A DNA stretch of 64,000 nucleotides, taken from Gigaspora rosea. Lineage: Eukaryota; Glomeromycota; Glomeromycetes; Diversisporales; Gigasporaceae. Below are positions 34,030-44,943 of the stretch, piece by piece. The stretch is from NCBI GenBank assembly GCA_003550325.1, contig QKWP01001956.1:33588-97587 (forward strand). The letters are read 5' to 3'. The position numbers and the translations under genes are program-made. The number at the start of each line of letters is the position of its first letter. The first letter of the stretch is position 1. The notes beneath the pieces were generated by a model. The model worked only from the letters and a program-made list of their open reading frames with translations. It was not told where the DNA came from and did not search any database.

Positions 34030-34300
34030 CAGTCATTACTTAAAAGTAATAGAAAGAGGTAGTGTAGTGTTCATTACTTTGATATTCAAAGGGATAGTAG
34101 TTTCTTTAATTTCAATAGGCAGATTTTTAATTATACCTAAAGGTTAAACAGAGGATCCAGCAGCAGATACAATAAGGTTATTAGAAAGGGCTTCAATCTT
34201 TAACCCAAGTTGCTTTACAACTTGGTAGAAAATTATGCTAATAGCAGCACCACTATCAATTATACTGTAGTATGCTAGGGCTTTCTATTAAGTTTGATAT
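34030..34300 (-). pseudogene. Retropepsin-like protease, element 4
   Basis: The motif IDSGAAISIIFYQVVKQLGL is followed by beta-strand-like segments and a terminal NDWLQKVDA block that resembles the GNDWL end of Ty3 proteases. A stop codon interrupts it near the middle. Confidence 0.6.
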
Positions 34301-34989
34301 TGCACTTAACGGAGTAGTATAGGTAGATATTTGGGTTGGGTAGCTTTGGATTTTTTAATCAAATAGTTAGCAAGAGCAGTTTTAATAGATTCATTAACCA
34401 AGAAGATTTCAAATTGTTCATATGTATAGTTATTGGAAGTGTCAAGAGTATAAATATTATAGTAAAAGATTGATTTTGAGATTTGGATCAATTAGAAGAG
34501 CAATAGCTTCAGTTATCTCAGTATCTGTTACAGGACTAACTTTTACTTCTGAATTGGTCATCTCCAAAGCTTCTATTTCTGGATCTAGATCTATCATAGG
34601 TTTAATTATTTCTAGAGGAGTAATTAATACTTCTACTACAGAATTGGTATCTTTGGTAATCCCTTTTATTGTTCTGGTATCGAGCATGACAATTTCAAAT
34701 AAAATGTTCTACAATAATAACAAGTGGCATTTCTAGTATTGGGTTAGGGCTGGTCCTTACCTTGATCTGTATAATAGGCAGAGATAATAGGAGGAATAGC
34801 TTGCTTTTTAGTGAGATTGATACTAAGCTTAACAATTTGTTCTGTTATACAGTCAATTGCTTGATTAATATTATCATTTGTATTATAGTCAAAGATCATC
34901 ATTTATTCTATTTTCTATTTTTTTGCTTCCATAATAGCAGCATTCAAGTCAGTAGGTTCAGCAGCTTGAACATTATAGTGTATTTATCC

Positions 34990-35572
34990 TGAATAAAGAA
35001 TTGAATCATAACAGTAGCAGGAAAAATAAATGTAGCAGATGCATTGCATAATCCAAAGGGCATTTTGTTGAATTCATATATTTCTTGTCTAGTGATAAAG
35101 CAGTTTTCTTTTTGTCTTTTTCTTTTATAGTATCTTGCCAATATCCACTAGCTAGATCCAAACTAGTAAACCATTGGGCTCTTTCGAAGACAGAAAATTT
35201 TATTGATATCAGGAAAGAATAAACATCTTTTTCTGTGACTGTATTCAACTTGCGATAGTCAATATAACGATTCTTTTTTCCATTCTTTTTGGGTATAATA
35301 AACACAGATGAAGACTATTGGGCTACATGATTCTCTAATAATTCTTCGTTTCTCCATTTCTTTAATTTATTTTTAAGAAATTCTTGGTCATCTGAAGAAG
35401 CTCTATAAGCTTGTTGCTTAATGAAGCTAGCATTTGGAGTGTAGATTTCATAACAGACTTCAGTTGTTTGTCCAAGCTCTAAGGTTTGACCTTCTTCTGA
35501 AATATTCTCTGCTAAGATATAGTAGTTGTTAAGAAGAATTTTTTCTGCAAAGTTCTTTTTAGAGTTAGTCAA
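34990..35572 (-). pseudogene. Reverse transcriptase N-terminal half, element 3
   Basis: Contains the linker FLKNKLKKWRNEELLENHVAQ start, then FIIPKKNGKKNRYIDYRKLN, WFTSLDLASGYWQD (first catalytic Asp) and, in a shifted frame, YEFNKMPFGLCNASATF. It stops at the junction with element 4, so the YxDD box is missing. Confidence 0.7.
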
Positions 35573-36364
35573 AGAAGTATTAGTTTGTAAAGTAGAAGGT
35601 GGAACTTCAACTTTAGTAGTTAATGCAATGTAAGCTGCTGGGTTCTTTTTACTGATAACTTCAGTCCAGGAGTTGTAGAATAAATCTTCATCTTCAAGAC
35701 CTCCCTCTTCAGTATAGTATATTTCTATTTCTTCATTTTGCTCATTTTATCTATCTATTCATCCTTATTAGTAAACTCTTCAAATTCATCAGGTACTGGT
35801 TCTCCACTCACATAGGTTGTGTAGATAGTAGCTCTTTTCTCCAAGTAGAGAATTTTTAAGGTATGGTTGTCAAAATCAAGATTTGCTCTAGATTTGTTGA
35901 ACCAGTTAGTTTCTAACAAAAGTGTTTCATCTTTGAATTCGATTACTTGCAGATCAATAGAAATGATAATGTCCTGGAGAGTAATTTTTACATCATTAAT
36001 AGAACCTAATGCTTTTCTCTTGCTCTATAAGCAGTAATGACAATAGTTTTGGAGTTAATTTAGTAGTGATAATGCTAATGGTAGCACCAGAATCAAGAAT
36101 GGCAACTACTGGTTGTCCTCTAATGTTAACATAGTATCTCATTGCTACAGTCTTTCATTGGGTCCTAATTCTACATGGTTAGCTTCAGTAACAGGTGCAT
36201 TGTTTCTCTTCAAGGTTTGGGGAGATATTTATATTGGTTAGGATATTGAAGCAACTGTCCATAAGTAGCTTGGGCTGGTCTGTTCAAGAGAACTTTAGAG
36301 ATATCATAGGGTTCCAATTGGTCAATTACTGAAGAGAGTTTTTGAATCCTTTTCCTGATAGGTT

Positions 36365-36700
36365 TTACAGGTTTAGGGTGTTCAATGGCTCTTCTACCAT
36401 GTTCTCAAATTCAAGTTCTTCCACATGAACAGTTCTGTTCCTTAATTTTATTTTCTTCTGGAATTCTGATTTCTTTTGAATTTCTTTTTGTGCTTCTTTT
36501 TGTACTTTTCTATTAATGTTATAGGGCTTAGGGCGAGGGGCACAGGTAACATATATTTTCTCTTCCTCGGAGTAGTCTTCCTCTGCAACAGCATAATGAA
36601 TCCTTTGCATGGTTTGATTTTGATTAGTTATTTGGTAACATTGTTTCTTGGTAGGTAAATGTTCAGACATGCAATCCCTTGCAAAATGTCCCTTTTCCAT
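36365..36700 (-). CDS. Gag C-terminal zinc-knuckle region, element 3
   Basis: Reads MEKGHFARDCMSEHLPTKK, the end of a CCHC box (the first Cys pair is incomplete: CDQMEKGHFARDC lacks one position), followed by an acidic then basic linker (EEDYSEEEKIYVTCAPRPK). Element 1 has the aligned version. The first residues overlap the end of a kinase-like frame, marking the junction. Confidence 0.6.
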   Translation of the reverse strand: MEKGHFARDCMSEHLPTKKQCYQITNQNQTMQRIHYAVAEEDYSEEEKIYVTCAPRPKPYNINRKVQKEAQKEIQKKSEFQKKIKLRNRTVHVEELEFENMVEEPLNTLNL

Positions 36701-36704
36701 TTGA

Positions 36705-36895
36705 TCACATCCTCGTAATCTGTAGCTTTACGTTGAAATTCTTTAATGCAATCATTATCGTTATTTCCACTTGTCCATTTTTGTGCCATTTTATGAGGGT
36801 CACATGTCTGGCACCAGGCTGATGATGTGTTATATCGATTACTTTGCACATATTCCATTAAGTCCGTCTCTCTTATGACCAAAATCATCAAATAC
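36705..36895 (-). pseudogene. Kinase-family N-terminal fragment (copy 2)
   Basis: The minus strand reads RYNTSSAWCQTCDPHKMAQK, WTSGNNDNDCIKEFQ and ATDYEDVIKW. It parallels copy 1 at 37040-37430. The head motif (a Cys pair, NT..WCQ.C, W.SGN, then the E-W before the kinase domain) is characteristic of a large kinase family in Rhizophagus-like fungi. The first Cys pair is lost and the fragment ends at the Ty3 element 3 junction. Confidence 0.6.
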
Positions 36896-37039
36896 TAACT
36901 TATATTCATTTGTTGAATTAGCCCATAAACTTCAAGTTGATTATTTTTTAATCATGAATAGTTTTTAAACTTGTATAATTCATAATATACATAATATTTA
37001 AATAAATTTGTGTAAAGTAAATTATGGATCAAATTTTAG

Positions 37040-37430
37040 CTTACTTCATTTAAGAAGTCTAATAGATTTTGAGGTCTAAGCAATATTTTAGGTTCTACTC
37101 TATATGATGGCACACGTAAACATCTGTATGTTTTATTATATGAAATTGAAATTGATCGCATGCCATCTAACCAGGTATCTGAAAATCCATCATCAATCTC
37201 TTGAATATTTCTTAATCTATCAAATAGAATCCACTCAATCACACTCTCGTAATCTGTAGCATTAAGTTGAAATTCTTTAATACAATCACCAATATCTTTA
37301 TTTCCACTTGCCCATCATTGTGCTGTTTTCTGAGAGTCACATGTTTGGCACCAGGCTGGCGATGTATTATATTGGCCGCAATTTACGCATTCTCCATAAG
37401 CATAGTGTCTTTAGTACCAAATTTATCAAA
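37040..37430 (-). pseudogene. Kinase-family N-terminal exon (copy 1)
   Basis: The minus strand reads YGECVNCGQYNTSPAWCQTC (a C-x2-C ... C-x2-C head), a TGA stop, WASGNKDIGDCIKEFQ, DYESVIEWILFDRLRNIQEI, then the first beta strands (GFSDTWLDGMRSISISYNK) and LLDFLNE before GTAAGC, a good splice donor at about 37038. The glycine loop is degenerate. The next exon expected after the intron is absent, replaced by copy 2. Such proteins are usually Ser/Thr or tyrosine-like kinases; this one is a truncated pseudogene. Confidence 0.65.
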
Positions 37431-37629
37431 TTCTGACATATCTTCATTTATTCAATGTATTGAGTTAATCCATCTACCTGAAGCTTACTATTCTTTAATT
37501 TTTATATAGTCTTGGCTAACACTTGCAGTTGATTAAATCATTGTTCTATAAAAATAAGCTGTTATTAATAAAAACAAAGCTTAAAACTTTAATTAAAGAT
37601 TCTAAAAATTAAATAAATGTTATAAACCT

Positions 37630-39061
37630 ATTGAATTCGTATCTTGAATGTAATTATTACTATTATCTGCATTATTTTGCTTTGATAAAATAAATCTTCA
37701 TGATTATAACTCAAAATATCAATATTAATATTTTGTTTATTATGATAAACTAGATTTACTCGCATATAATTCAATTTATTATAAATTTCAGCTATACTAG
37801 GATGTAATTTTGGATCACTGTTCCAAGCATCACAATAAATATTCACAAAGTCAATTGGTGTTCCGTCAATAGGAGTTTCTTCATCATTAATTACATATGA
37901 AAGCATTTTTGTTGGTTCATATATATTTTAAAAGGAGGTATACCACTTGATAATTCCCATAAAAGTACACCGAGGCTATAGATATCAGAAGGTTTATTCG
38001 CTTAAATAAATATGACCTATTAAGATATTGTGGATCAGAAAAGGTAGTGCTCCGCCAAGAATAGATTTTGGGCCATACTCCAACGATTAATAATTCTTAT
38101 CATGCTATAATATTATCAATATGGATATAATAAAAGTGAGAAATAAAATAAGAGAAAAAAGGTATCTTACAAGATTGCGATGAACAATATTTGCATCGTG
38201 TAAACAATTAATTCCACTAGAAATTTCAATTCAGTTCTTGGAAATGAACACTTAGATAACAACAAAGGTCCTTATTATTAGCGAATTGAAGGCCATATTG
38301 TATGCCTTGATTTTCGGATCTAATTTTATGAAATTATTAGCTAATTGATAAAGTTTATTCTTATATTATATAAAATTAACATACCTTGAGTGATTCCAAA
38401 GAATCGTACTATATTATCATAATGTGCAATTCTAGTAATATTTTTAACCTTACAATATAAGGCCACGCAAAGTTGATTTTTCATTTTGCATTACCCGCTG
38501 TCCCATTTTTTCAAATTTTTTTTTTTTTTAGATTCCAATTGTGCCAATTGTTCGATTTTTGACATCTATTTTTTCTTACAACGTTAATAATTGAATGAAT
38601 TCTAAGTATGGCAAAAAATTTATTCCAATAATTATTTTCATCCGATGTCACCTGATGGTGACCTTAATTTCCCGTAATCGTCCGATAGGACTGACAGGAA
38701 AAATATGACTGCCGCCCCAATTTTTGATTCCTTGTTGTGCAAAATGAAAAAATTAGCCTTATATAATCTTAAATGTGAACATTATTTAAATTAAAACTAA
38801 AAAAAAAAACAAAAAAATCTGCCCGTCTATCCCGAATTTTGAAATCCATGTAATGCAAAACGAAAAATCAACTTTGCGTGGCCTAATATATAGGATGCAA
38901 TAAATCCAAATAAAGATGTAAATAAAAGTCTAATCGAAGACACAAATAAACATATTATAAAGTAATTAATACTTCTTTAATAAATATATCTATTATCACA
39001 ATGTAATCCCTTTAAAGCTGTGGTTGTTTCAGTATCTATTGAATAGACACTATATACAGTG
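37630..39061 (-). pseudogene. Protein kinase domain pseudogene, broken by MITE and MULE
   Basis: Minus-strand order: TVYSVYSIDTETTTALKGL (glycine-loop tail and beta-3 Lys, 39061-39000), a MITE insertion (38459-38886), ITRIAHYDNIVRFFGITQ (38450-38395), INCLHDANIVHRNL (38210-38170) before GTAAGA, FSDPQYLNRSYL and the C-lobe TPIDFVNIYCDAWNSDPKLH (about 37850-37780). The catalytic HRD is HRN, so the Asp is lost, and frameshifts occur in the activation-segment exon. The upstream end is cut exactly at the MULE target site (39055-39061). The parent family is the expanded glomeromycotan kinase group. Confidence 0.75.
38459..38886. mobile_element. MITE with AGGCCACGCAAAGTT terminal repeats
   Basis: AGGCCACGCAAAGTTGATTT opens the left end and its inverse closes the right end. 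AATATA occurs on both sides as a possible TSD. Related, shorter copies lie at 49873-49988 and 50010-50188. It is inserted within the kinase pseudogene between the beta-3 and alpha-C/beta-4 parts. No coding capacity. Confidence 0.7.
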
Positions 39062-39309
39062 GGGGTCGTCTAAAGCCTGGCACCTCACGAAATTATCCGA
39101 ATTATGGGAAATTAAGGAAAGTGATTAATTCTGATTTTTTTTGATTAAGATTTTGATTAAACTTTTTTTATTTCTGCTTGGCCGTATAGTTATGAAGTCG
39201 TAGAGATAAAAAATTTAATTATCGCATTAATCCTGTAATCGCATTCTAAATTTTTTTTTTTTTAAGATTTTTTTTTTATATATAAAGATTTTTTTTTATC
39301 TTTATATCT

Positions 39310-41700
39310 ATGCGTTTTTTTTTTTTAATTATCAGCATATATTTTTTTTACATGAGTATTGTAGAAAACGAAGAAGGTTTATTTGTAGAAGAGGAGGAGA
39401 CTATAATTGAAGAAAATAAAGAAAACGAAGAAGCTGTGTTTGAAGATATACTTAAAGAAAATAGAGAAGAAGTCGCGCTTAAATTTTATACATCTCAATC
39501 TTTAACTCCTAATGAAAGACGTGCACTTTTCTTCAATGTCAGTGAACCATTTGAAGTTTCGATGCATGATTTTGATCATGAATGGTAACCACTTGTTTCA
39601 AATATTTGGACCAGATTTAGCTATAAAAATCATAAAAATGGTAATTTATGGAAAGCTTTCGCATGCTGACTTATGAAACATAACTATTCAAGTGGTCAAA
39701 AAGAAGGAATCCCTCTTGAAAAGCGTAGGAAGACAAAAACCCGTCCTCCCAACTAGTGCTCTGCAAAAATTCGGGTGTTACATTTTGTTAGTGCACAAAA
39801 AGTGCAAATTGAACGATATAACAATAGCCTTAACCATACACACACACTTGAGGAAAATGAAGTGTTAAAGCGTTCAAATACAGTTCGAAAATTAGTGGAA
39901 GAAGAAGCAGTCAAAAACTACCCACCACCCACCATTGTAAGCGTGATTAAAGATTATGCAACCAGGAAGCTGAATTTGGGTGCGAGTGTTAAAGAGTTAA
40001 AACGAAAGGAGGTTTCGAATATTAAGCAAAAAGTTAATGAAGTGCAAACAAATGATAGCTTTTGGGGTAATACGAATATAAATTTGATATTGCAGAATGT
40101 ATTCGTTTTTTAAAAAATGAAGGTTGGGATCTTTTATTTTATTTCTGTACACAGGCTTGTGCTGGAAAAAGGGACAAAAAGAACGAAATTGACAAAAAAA
40201 ATCTTACGAACAAGTTCGCGAGTTTTTTTGTCAATTTCGTTCCTTTCGTCCCTTTTTCAAGCACAAGTCATACATTTTATTCATTTATTTTCTAATTTTA
40301 TTTTATTTATTTTAAAGGGTATAATGTTGAACAATATTACAATACGAGTCGATCTACCTACGGCATAGTTTTTGCGCATCCACTCCAACTTGTAAAGCTC
40401 GAACGACACGGGTGGTTATCCCTGATTGATTCGACACACAAGACGAACAAATATAACTGTCATCTATTTACTTTATACGTACGAGATACGTACGGGTGCT
40501 GGGACGTTGGTGCCCACTTTTTTGTTAGTAAAGAAGATAGAGACACAGTCGCAGATGCCCTAAAAATTATTAGATGATTTGGACGTAACTGGAATCCCCG
40601 TTATATTCTCGCTGACCAGAGCCATGTTGAGGCTAATAGTATTGGAAAAGCATTTCTGGTCTTCGTGGTGGTGAGCAAGAGTGCGCCGTAATTTTTTGTA
40701 CAGTTCATGTAATGCGGGTATGGATGAGCAAGATATATGAAACCAAAGCCTGAAGCTTAATGATTCAAGCAATGCATAAAACTACAAAAGTCGGTTGTGA
40801 AGAGCTCATTAAACAGGTAATTCATGTATGTCAAGTCCCTGCAATAAAAAACTATATTACGCGAAATTACTTAAAAAATTCGCATCAATGGGCCCTTTGG
40901 GCCCGACAACATTCACCTCTTTTATTACAAATAACTACAATGAATCCACTAGAGTCCTATCATAGTGAATTAAAACAGACGACATTATCAAAACATGGTA
41001 TTATAGGTATAATACAAAAAATTTGGGGCTTAAATTTTTATTTTTTAATTTTATTTAATAATTTTTATGTAAAAAAAATTTTCATTATGTAAATTTTTTT
41101 TTTCGTATAAAAAAATAATTTTTTTAAAAATAAAATACATTTTCTTATTATATAACTACTTTACTTCTATTAGGCGCATGTCATAAAGTTATTGCCCTGG
41201 ATGCCAAAAGACGCTCAGACTCAGAAAATACAGCCTTTGAATTTTGAATTAAACGGATTTCTGTTGTTGGAGTTGATAATGAAACTCTTAGTGAAATTCA
41301 TAAGTTCCCCTATCCTATCCAGCAGTTAATTGTTACTGAAGTCTCTGCTGTTGAAAAAAGAATTGAAAAGGGTAAAGAAATACCTGAGCTGACTTCGCCT
41401 AATTGTCTTTGCTTGTTTTTTCACCGGTACTTACTTCCCTGCTGATATATGTTTCACAAACATATGTATGGTGATAAACTATTAACATCGAATGTGTGGG
41501 TGCAATTTCAACAAATGTTCATGGAGAATGGTTTTGAAATATATGAATGTCGTGAAATTGTGAGAATTGAAATACCTAAAAGAACGGAGGCTGAAAAAGC
41601 CTTATAGAATCGACGCTCAGTCGTGAATGAACTAATGGAAAGAACCCATAACGCGTATTGGAGAATAGAGGATGAAGGAAGCCCGGAAGAAAATTAGAAT
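39310..41700 (+). pseudogene. MULE transposase, broken
   Basis: Segments in order: an acidic N-terminus (39360-39588), a helical region IRVLHFVSAQKVQIERY ... GASVKELKRKEVSNIKQKV (39760-40050), then FAHPLQLVKLERHGWLSL, IDSTHKTNKYNCHLFTLYV (first catalytic Asp), WNPRYILADQSHVEANSI (second Asp, about 40600), MNPLESYHSELKQTT (about 40940) and a CLCLFFHRYLLPC zinc-like (SWIM-type) region near 41410. A TGA at about 40573, a frameshift near 40655 and later stops destroy it. Two probable introns lie at about 40150-40317 and 41005-41172. MULE transposases cut and paste DNA through a DDE core. Confidence 0.75.
40153..40268. repeat. 116-bp palindrome in a probable MULE intron
   Basis: GCTTGTGCTGGAAAAAGGGA and its inverse TCCCTTTTTCAAGCACAAG face each other with arms of about 50 bp. 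The element lies between the transposase segments DLLFYF and GYNVEQYY, in sequence bounded by a GTACAC donor-like and a TTTAAAG acceptor-like site. Confidence 0.65.
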
Positions 41701-42003
41701 TTATTAAACATTTAAAAGGTTCTTTAGAACATATTTTAAATAAATAAATAAATAAAATTACACTTTTATGAATGCGTACCACATACCTGTACATTCTCAG
41801 ATCTATACTTCTAACACCCGATCTCCGCAGGCACACGCTTAATTTTTTTATTAAAAAAAAGCTGGCCGTGAAAAACTAAGAAAAAAAGGAGCCACCTGTC
41901 ATTTCGGGAAAACTGCAACAAAACTGTATTTTATTAAACATTAAAAAATTTTATTTAAAAACGTTAAAAAAAAATTGCTAACTATAAAAAAAAAAAAAAA
42001 AAA

Positions 42004-42107
42004 GCTTATCGTCATTCGGAAATAATCGTAATCATGCGCATTCCGTNAAAAAAAAAAAAAAAAAGCTTATCGTCATTCGGAAATAATCGTAATCATGCGC
42101 ATTCCGT
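42004..42107. other. Duplicated contig end around a single N
   Basis: The 43-base sequence from GCTTATCGTCATTC to GCATTCCGT occurs at 42004-42046 and 42065-42107, each preceded by a run of A, with one N at 42047 between. This is the signature of two contig ends overlapped but not merged. Confidence 0.85.
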
Positions 42108-42166
42108 GGTTTCCCGTGATTCAGGTAATTTTGTGAGGTGCCAGGCTTTAGACGACCCCTACAGTG

Positions 42167-43060
42167 GGCATTTCCCAATTTTGCTGACACCTATTTCTCT
42201 GGCACCAATTACGCTGCCAGCCATTTCACCGATACCCCACAATTCTGACAACCCCATTTCCCGACAATTCATTTCCCCAACAACTTACTTCCCCGAGTCC
42301 TTTTCACCGACATCCCATTTTGCTGACAGCCGCTTTCTCGACATCCCATTTTACCGACATCCTATTTCATTTCGTTGACAGCTATTTGCGAATTAACTTT
42401 GTTTGTAACTATATATATGTCGTGCGTCAGATTAGACCCGGCCTAAATTAGATTAGGGTTAGGGTAAAATTACGGTAAAGTTAGAAGTTAGTTTAGGCCA
42501 GTTGTTGCCGATCATTTAATGCTGGTCAACTGATAGTACGTCAGATTCAATCTGACGCAAGTTTTAATCTAACGCACAACATATATATAAATAGATAACA
42601 ACTGATATTAATTCATAGCGAAGGCAATAGATCGATTACGATCATCTTATTTTAAATTTTTCCACATTTTTATTACAGTTTTTTGGCTATATAGCAAATC
42701 AAAAATGACATTCTCACAGTTTGTAATAATTTGAATAATTTCCATCATTTTCTATCACATGAACAAAATGATTGATAAACAAAAATCATTTACGTAATAA
42801 AAGCTAATCTATTGAAGCTTTATTAATAGCTGTTGGCGAAATGGGTGTAGGTGAAATAGAATGTCAGTCAAATGGGGTGTTGAGAAAGTGGATTCAGGGA
42901 AGTAAGCTGTCGGGGAAATGGATTGTCAGAGAAATGTGCTGTTGGGGAAGCGGGTTGTCATTGAAATGGCCGTCGGCCAAATTGGTGTCGGATAAGCAGT
43001 TTTCGGCGAAGTTTACCGAATCCTATACGGTGCCAAACCCTCCTTTGCCAATTTCTTTTC
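42167..43060. mobile_element. Foldback element with CCGACA-type repeat arms (F1)
   Basis: Both arms (about 42170-42395 and 42835-43055) consist of variants of TTTCACCGACA / TGTCGGTGAAA at roughly 15-25 base spacing, in opposite orientation. The loop holds GATTAGGGTTAGGGTAAA and a nested inverted-repeat element (42411-42590). The left edge coincides with the MULE end. An open frame in the right arm is a by-product. Confidence 0.6.
42411..42590. mobile_element. Short MITE with GTGCGTCAGATTAGA ends
   Basis: ATGTCGTGCGTCAGATTAGA at the left is matched by the inverse of TCTAACGCACAACAT at the right, between ATATATAT tracts. A second internal pair (GTCAGATTCAATCTGAC) forms a small hairpin. It lies in the loop of F1. 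Confidence 0.5.
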
Positions 43061-43242
43061 AATTCTGAAAAGAATCATATTCAAATGACGTAATAAATTT
43101 TTGTTCAATAGCATCTTAAACCAATTTGACATATGTATTAGTTCTTTATATTCTAGAGTGAGCAAAATTCAAACAGAATAGTAAAAGTACATACTGTACG
43201 TAATACAACGTGGTTTATAAATAAAGATGTGCAATGTGGAAT

Positions 43243-43539
43243 GGGTTCGTATTATTTCGCCAACAATCACTTCATTGACATAACATTTCACCGACAAATA
43301 CTCACCGACAAGTTCATTTTACCGACAGTTGGTTTCACCGAAGTTCATTTCACCGACAAGTTTTTTTTTCAAAAAGCACCCTAACTTTAGCCCTAATTCT
43401 ACCGACAATGACCAGAATTACTTTGTCGGTGAAATGAGCTTCGGTGAAATAAACTGTCGGTAAAATGAACTTGTCGGTGAATATTTGTCGGTGAAATGTT
43501 ATGTCGGTGAAGTGATTGTCGATTAATTGATTGCTACCC
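43243..43539. mobile_element. Foldback element with CACCGACA arms (F2), 9-bp TSD
   Basis: ATGTGGAAT flanks it exactly at 43234-43242 and 43540-43548. Ends are GGGT and ACCC. Arms of about 100 bp carry repeated (TTT)CACCGACAA words inverted in the other arm, and the loop has ACCCTAACTTTAGCCCTAA. A 9-bp TSD points to Mutator-type transposition. No coding capacity. Confidence 0.8.
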
Positions 43540-43548
43540 ATGTGGAAT

Positions 43549-44350
43549 TACCTTTAGAGATGTTACCTGGGTAATTTAATTTTGTACAAACCGTCGTCTT
43601 TGCTTCTAAGTAAAGTTTTGTATTGGGATTATTTAGGGATTATTTGCATAATGAAAGGGCAACGTTCTTCTAAAGCTAATTATGAAAAATATTGTTTTTT
43701 TTTATAGTTAAAATGGTGTAACGTTGCAGTCTAAAAAGTACTCTAAACAGTATAAATTAATTACCCGAAAATTGATTTACATCAGCTAATTAGACGTTTT
43801 GTCCTCCTATGATACGTAATGATCTCAAGCTTGTGAAGCACGATTTTACTAAATTTGCACTTATTGCTCAGTTAACTAATACTTTAACCCGGTTTTAGTG
43901 TTAATCAATTTTAGTTACGTGCACACATACATGTAAACTTACATTAACAGTTAATATTTAAAATTTTTGATGTAACTTACGATGTAACTTACAAGCAATC
44001 TTCATATGTTTATTTAGTCAAAATTTTCAAATTGTGTAAGTTTATTATATAAGATTACAGCCCTGGCCGTAACCAATTAAATTCTTATAACTTTATTGCT
44101 AATTGCTATTAAAAGTTAGATTAATGTTAGAGGATTTTGTTAGTACAACTAGCACATGATCATGTGGAGGCTTCACCGTCAGTCTTAATTATTAATAATT
44201 AAATGTGATGAAGTCAACTAAATTTATTAACTTGACCAAGCAGACATTTAAAAATTAGCCTTGCCTGTAATGTATAAATATGTGTATAAATTTGATTGGA
44301 TTTTTCTAACTACTACTCTTGATTATAGCACATTTTATTAATTAAATCGT

Positions 44351-44381
<31 letters not shown>

Positions 44382-44943
44382 GGGTTTTCATCCAACATTA
44401 AATCGACTACAATCATCAACTCTATTTGCTGATAATTGACAATGCTTAATTAACTAAAACCAAGTTTGAATCGAATTATAGGTTACAAAAGTTTATCGGA
44501 TCTTAGGAATTGGGAATTATGTTGATCATAGGCCAGGATTATCTTAATGCTAGTTGAATTAACTGGTTAAGATAGTTAAACGACTGAACAAATAGGAAAA
44601 TTTAATCTATTTATAGTTTGACTTCGCTTCGCTCGGCCGATTTAAACTTTATAGCATCTACTACTAGTAGGATATATCATACAAGATTAGACGCGCATCA
44701 TCGGTGCCCCTGCCTTTTCTTTTATTGATCAATGTGGTTGTGTTTGTGCGTATTAATTACCGTAATTTCTGCCATAAGTTATTGTAAAGATTCTCTTACA
44801 ACTATTCCAGTGGCACGTGGTGTGTGTGGTTAAGGTTGAATTAGGTTTCATCGGAATTAACACGAATTCTATTATGAATTACTGTAAATAATTCTGTACA
44901 AAACCTGCAATTCCAATGATACATATTAAGGTTAATGATGCTC
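43549..44943. other. Intergenic stretch
   Basis: No gene recognised. An (AT)n microsatellite lies at about 44350-44378. Confidence 0.4.

Larger units (their letters stand above)
33480..34990 (-). mobile_element. Ty3/gypsy fragment, element 4 (gag tail, protease, zinc-knuckle array)
   Basis: On the minus strand: a gag tail (EPTDLNAAIMEAKKIE, INQAIDCITEQIVKLSISL) with a CYYC half-knuckle near 34720, an acidic linker (34457-34687), a retropepsin (SIIDSGAAISII near 34260, ending SNDWLQKVDASYS near 34030) and then a cluster of zinc knuckles (33815-33520). Finding knuckles after the protease is not the usual Ty3 order. RT and integrase are absent. The junction with element 3 is near 34990. Confidence 0.55.
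34990..36700 (-). mobile_element. Ty3/gypsy fragment, element 3
   Basis: Same family as element 1. On the minus strand: gag zinc-knuckle tail (36700-36365, KGHFARDC), protease region (about 36180-35990, with an ILDSGATISIIT-like block near 36090), linker (35572-35315) and the N-terminal half of RT (35305-34990). It is truncated before the YxDD box. Its 5' side is fused to kinase sequence near 36705. Confidence 0.65.
39062..42159 (+). mobile_element. Mutator-like element (MULE), 3.1 kb
   Basis: The terminal repeats begin GGGGTCGTCTAAAGCCTGGC at both ends and are similar over about 60 bp. TACAGTG flanks both sides (39055-39061 and 42160-42166). The interior carries a plus-strand MULE transposase pseudogene (39310-41700). 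A short contig-join artefact lies at 42004-42107. It is inserted in the glycine-loop codons of a kinase gene. Confidence 0.8.

Noticed and set aside
43350..43541. Minus-strand frame with HFTD-type repeats
   Set aside because: Translation of the repeated arm of foldback F2.
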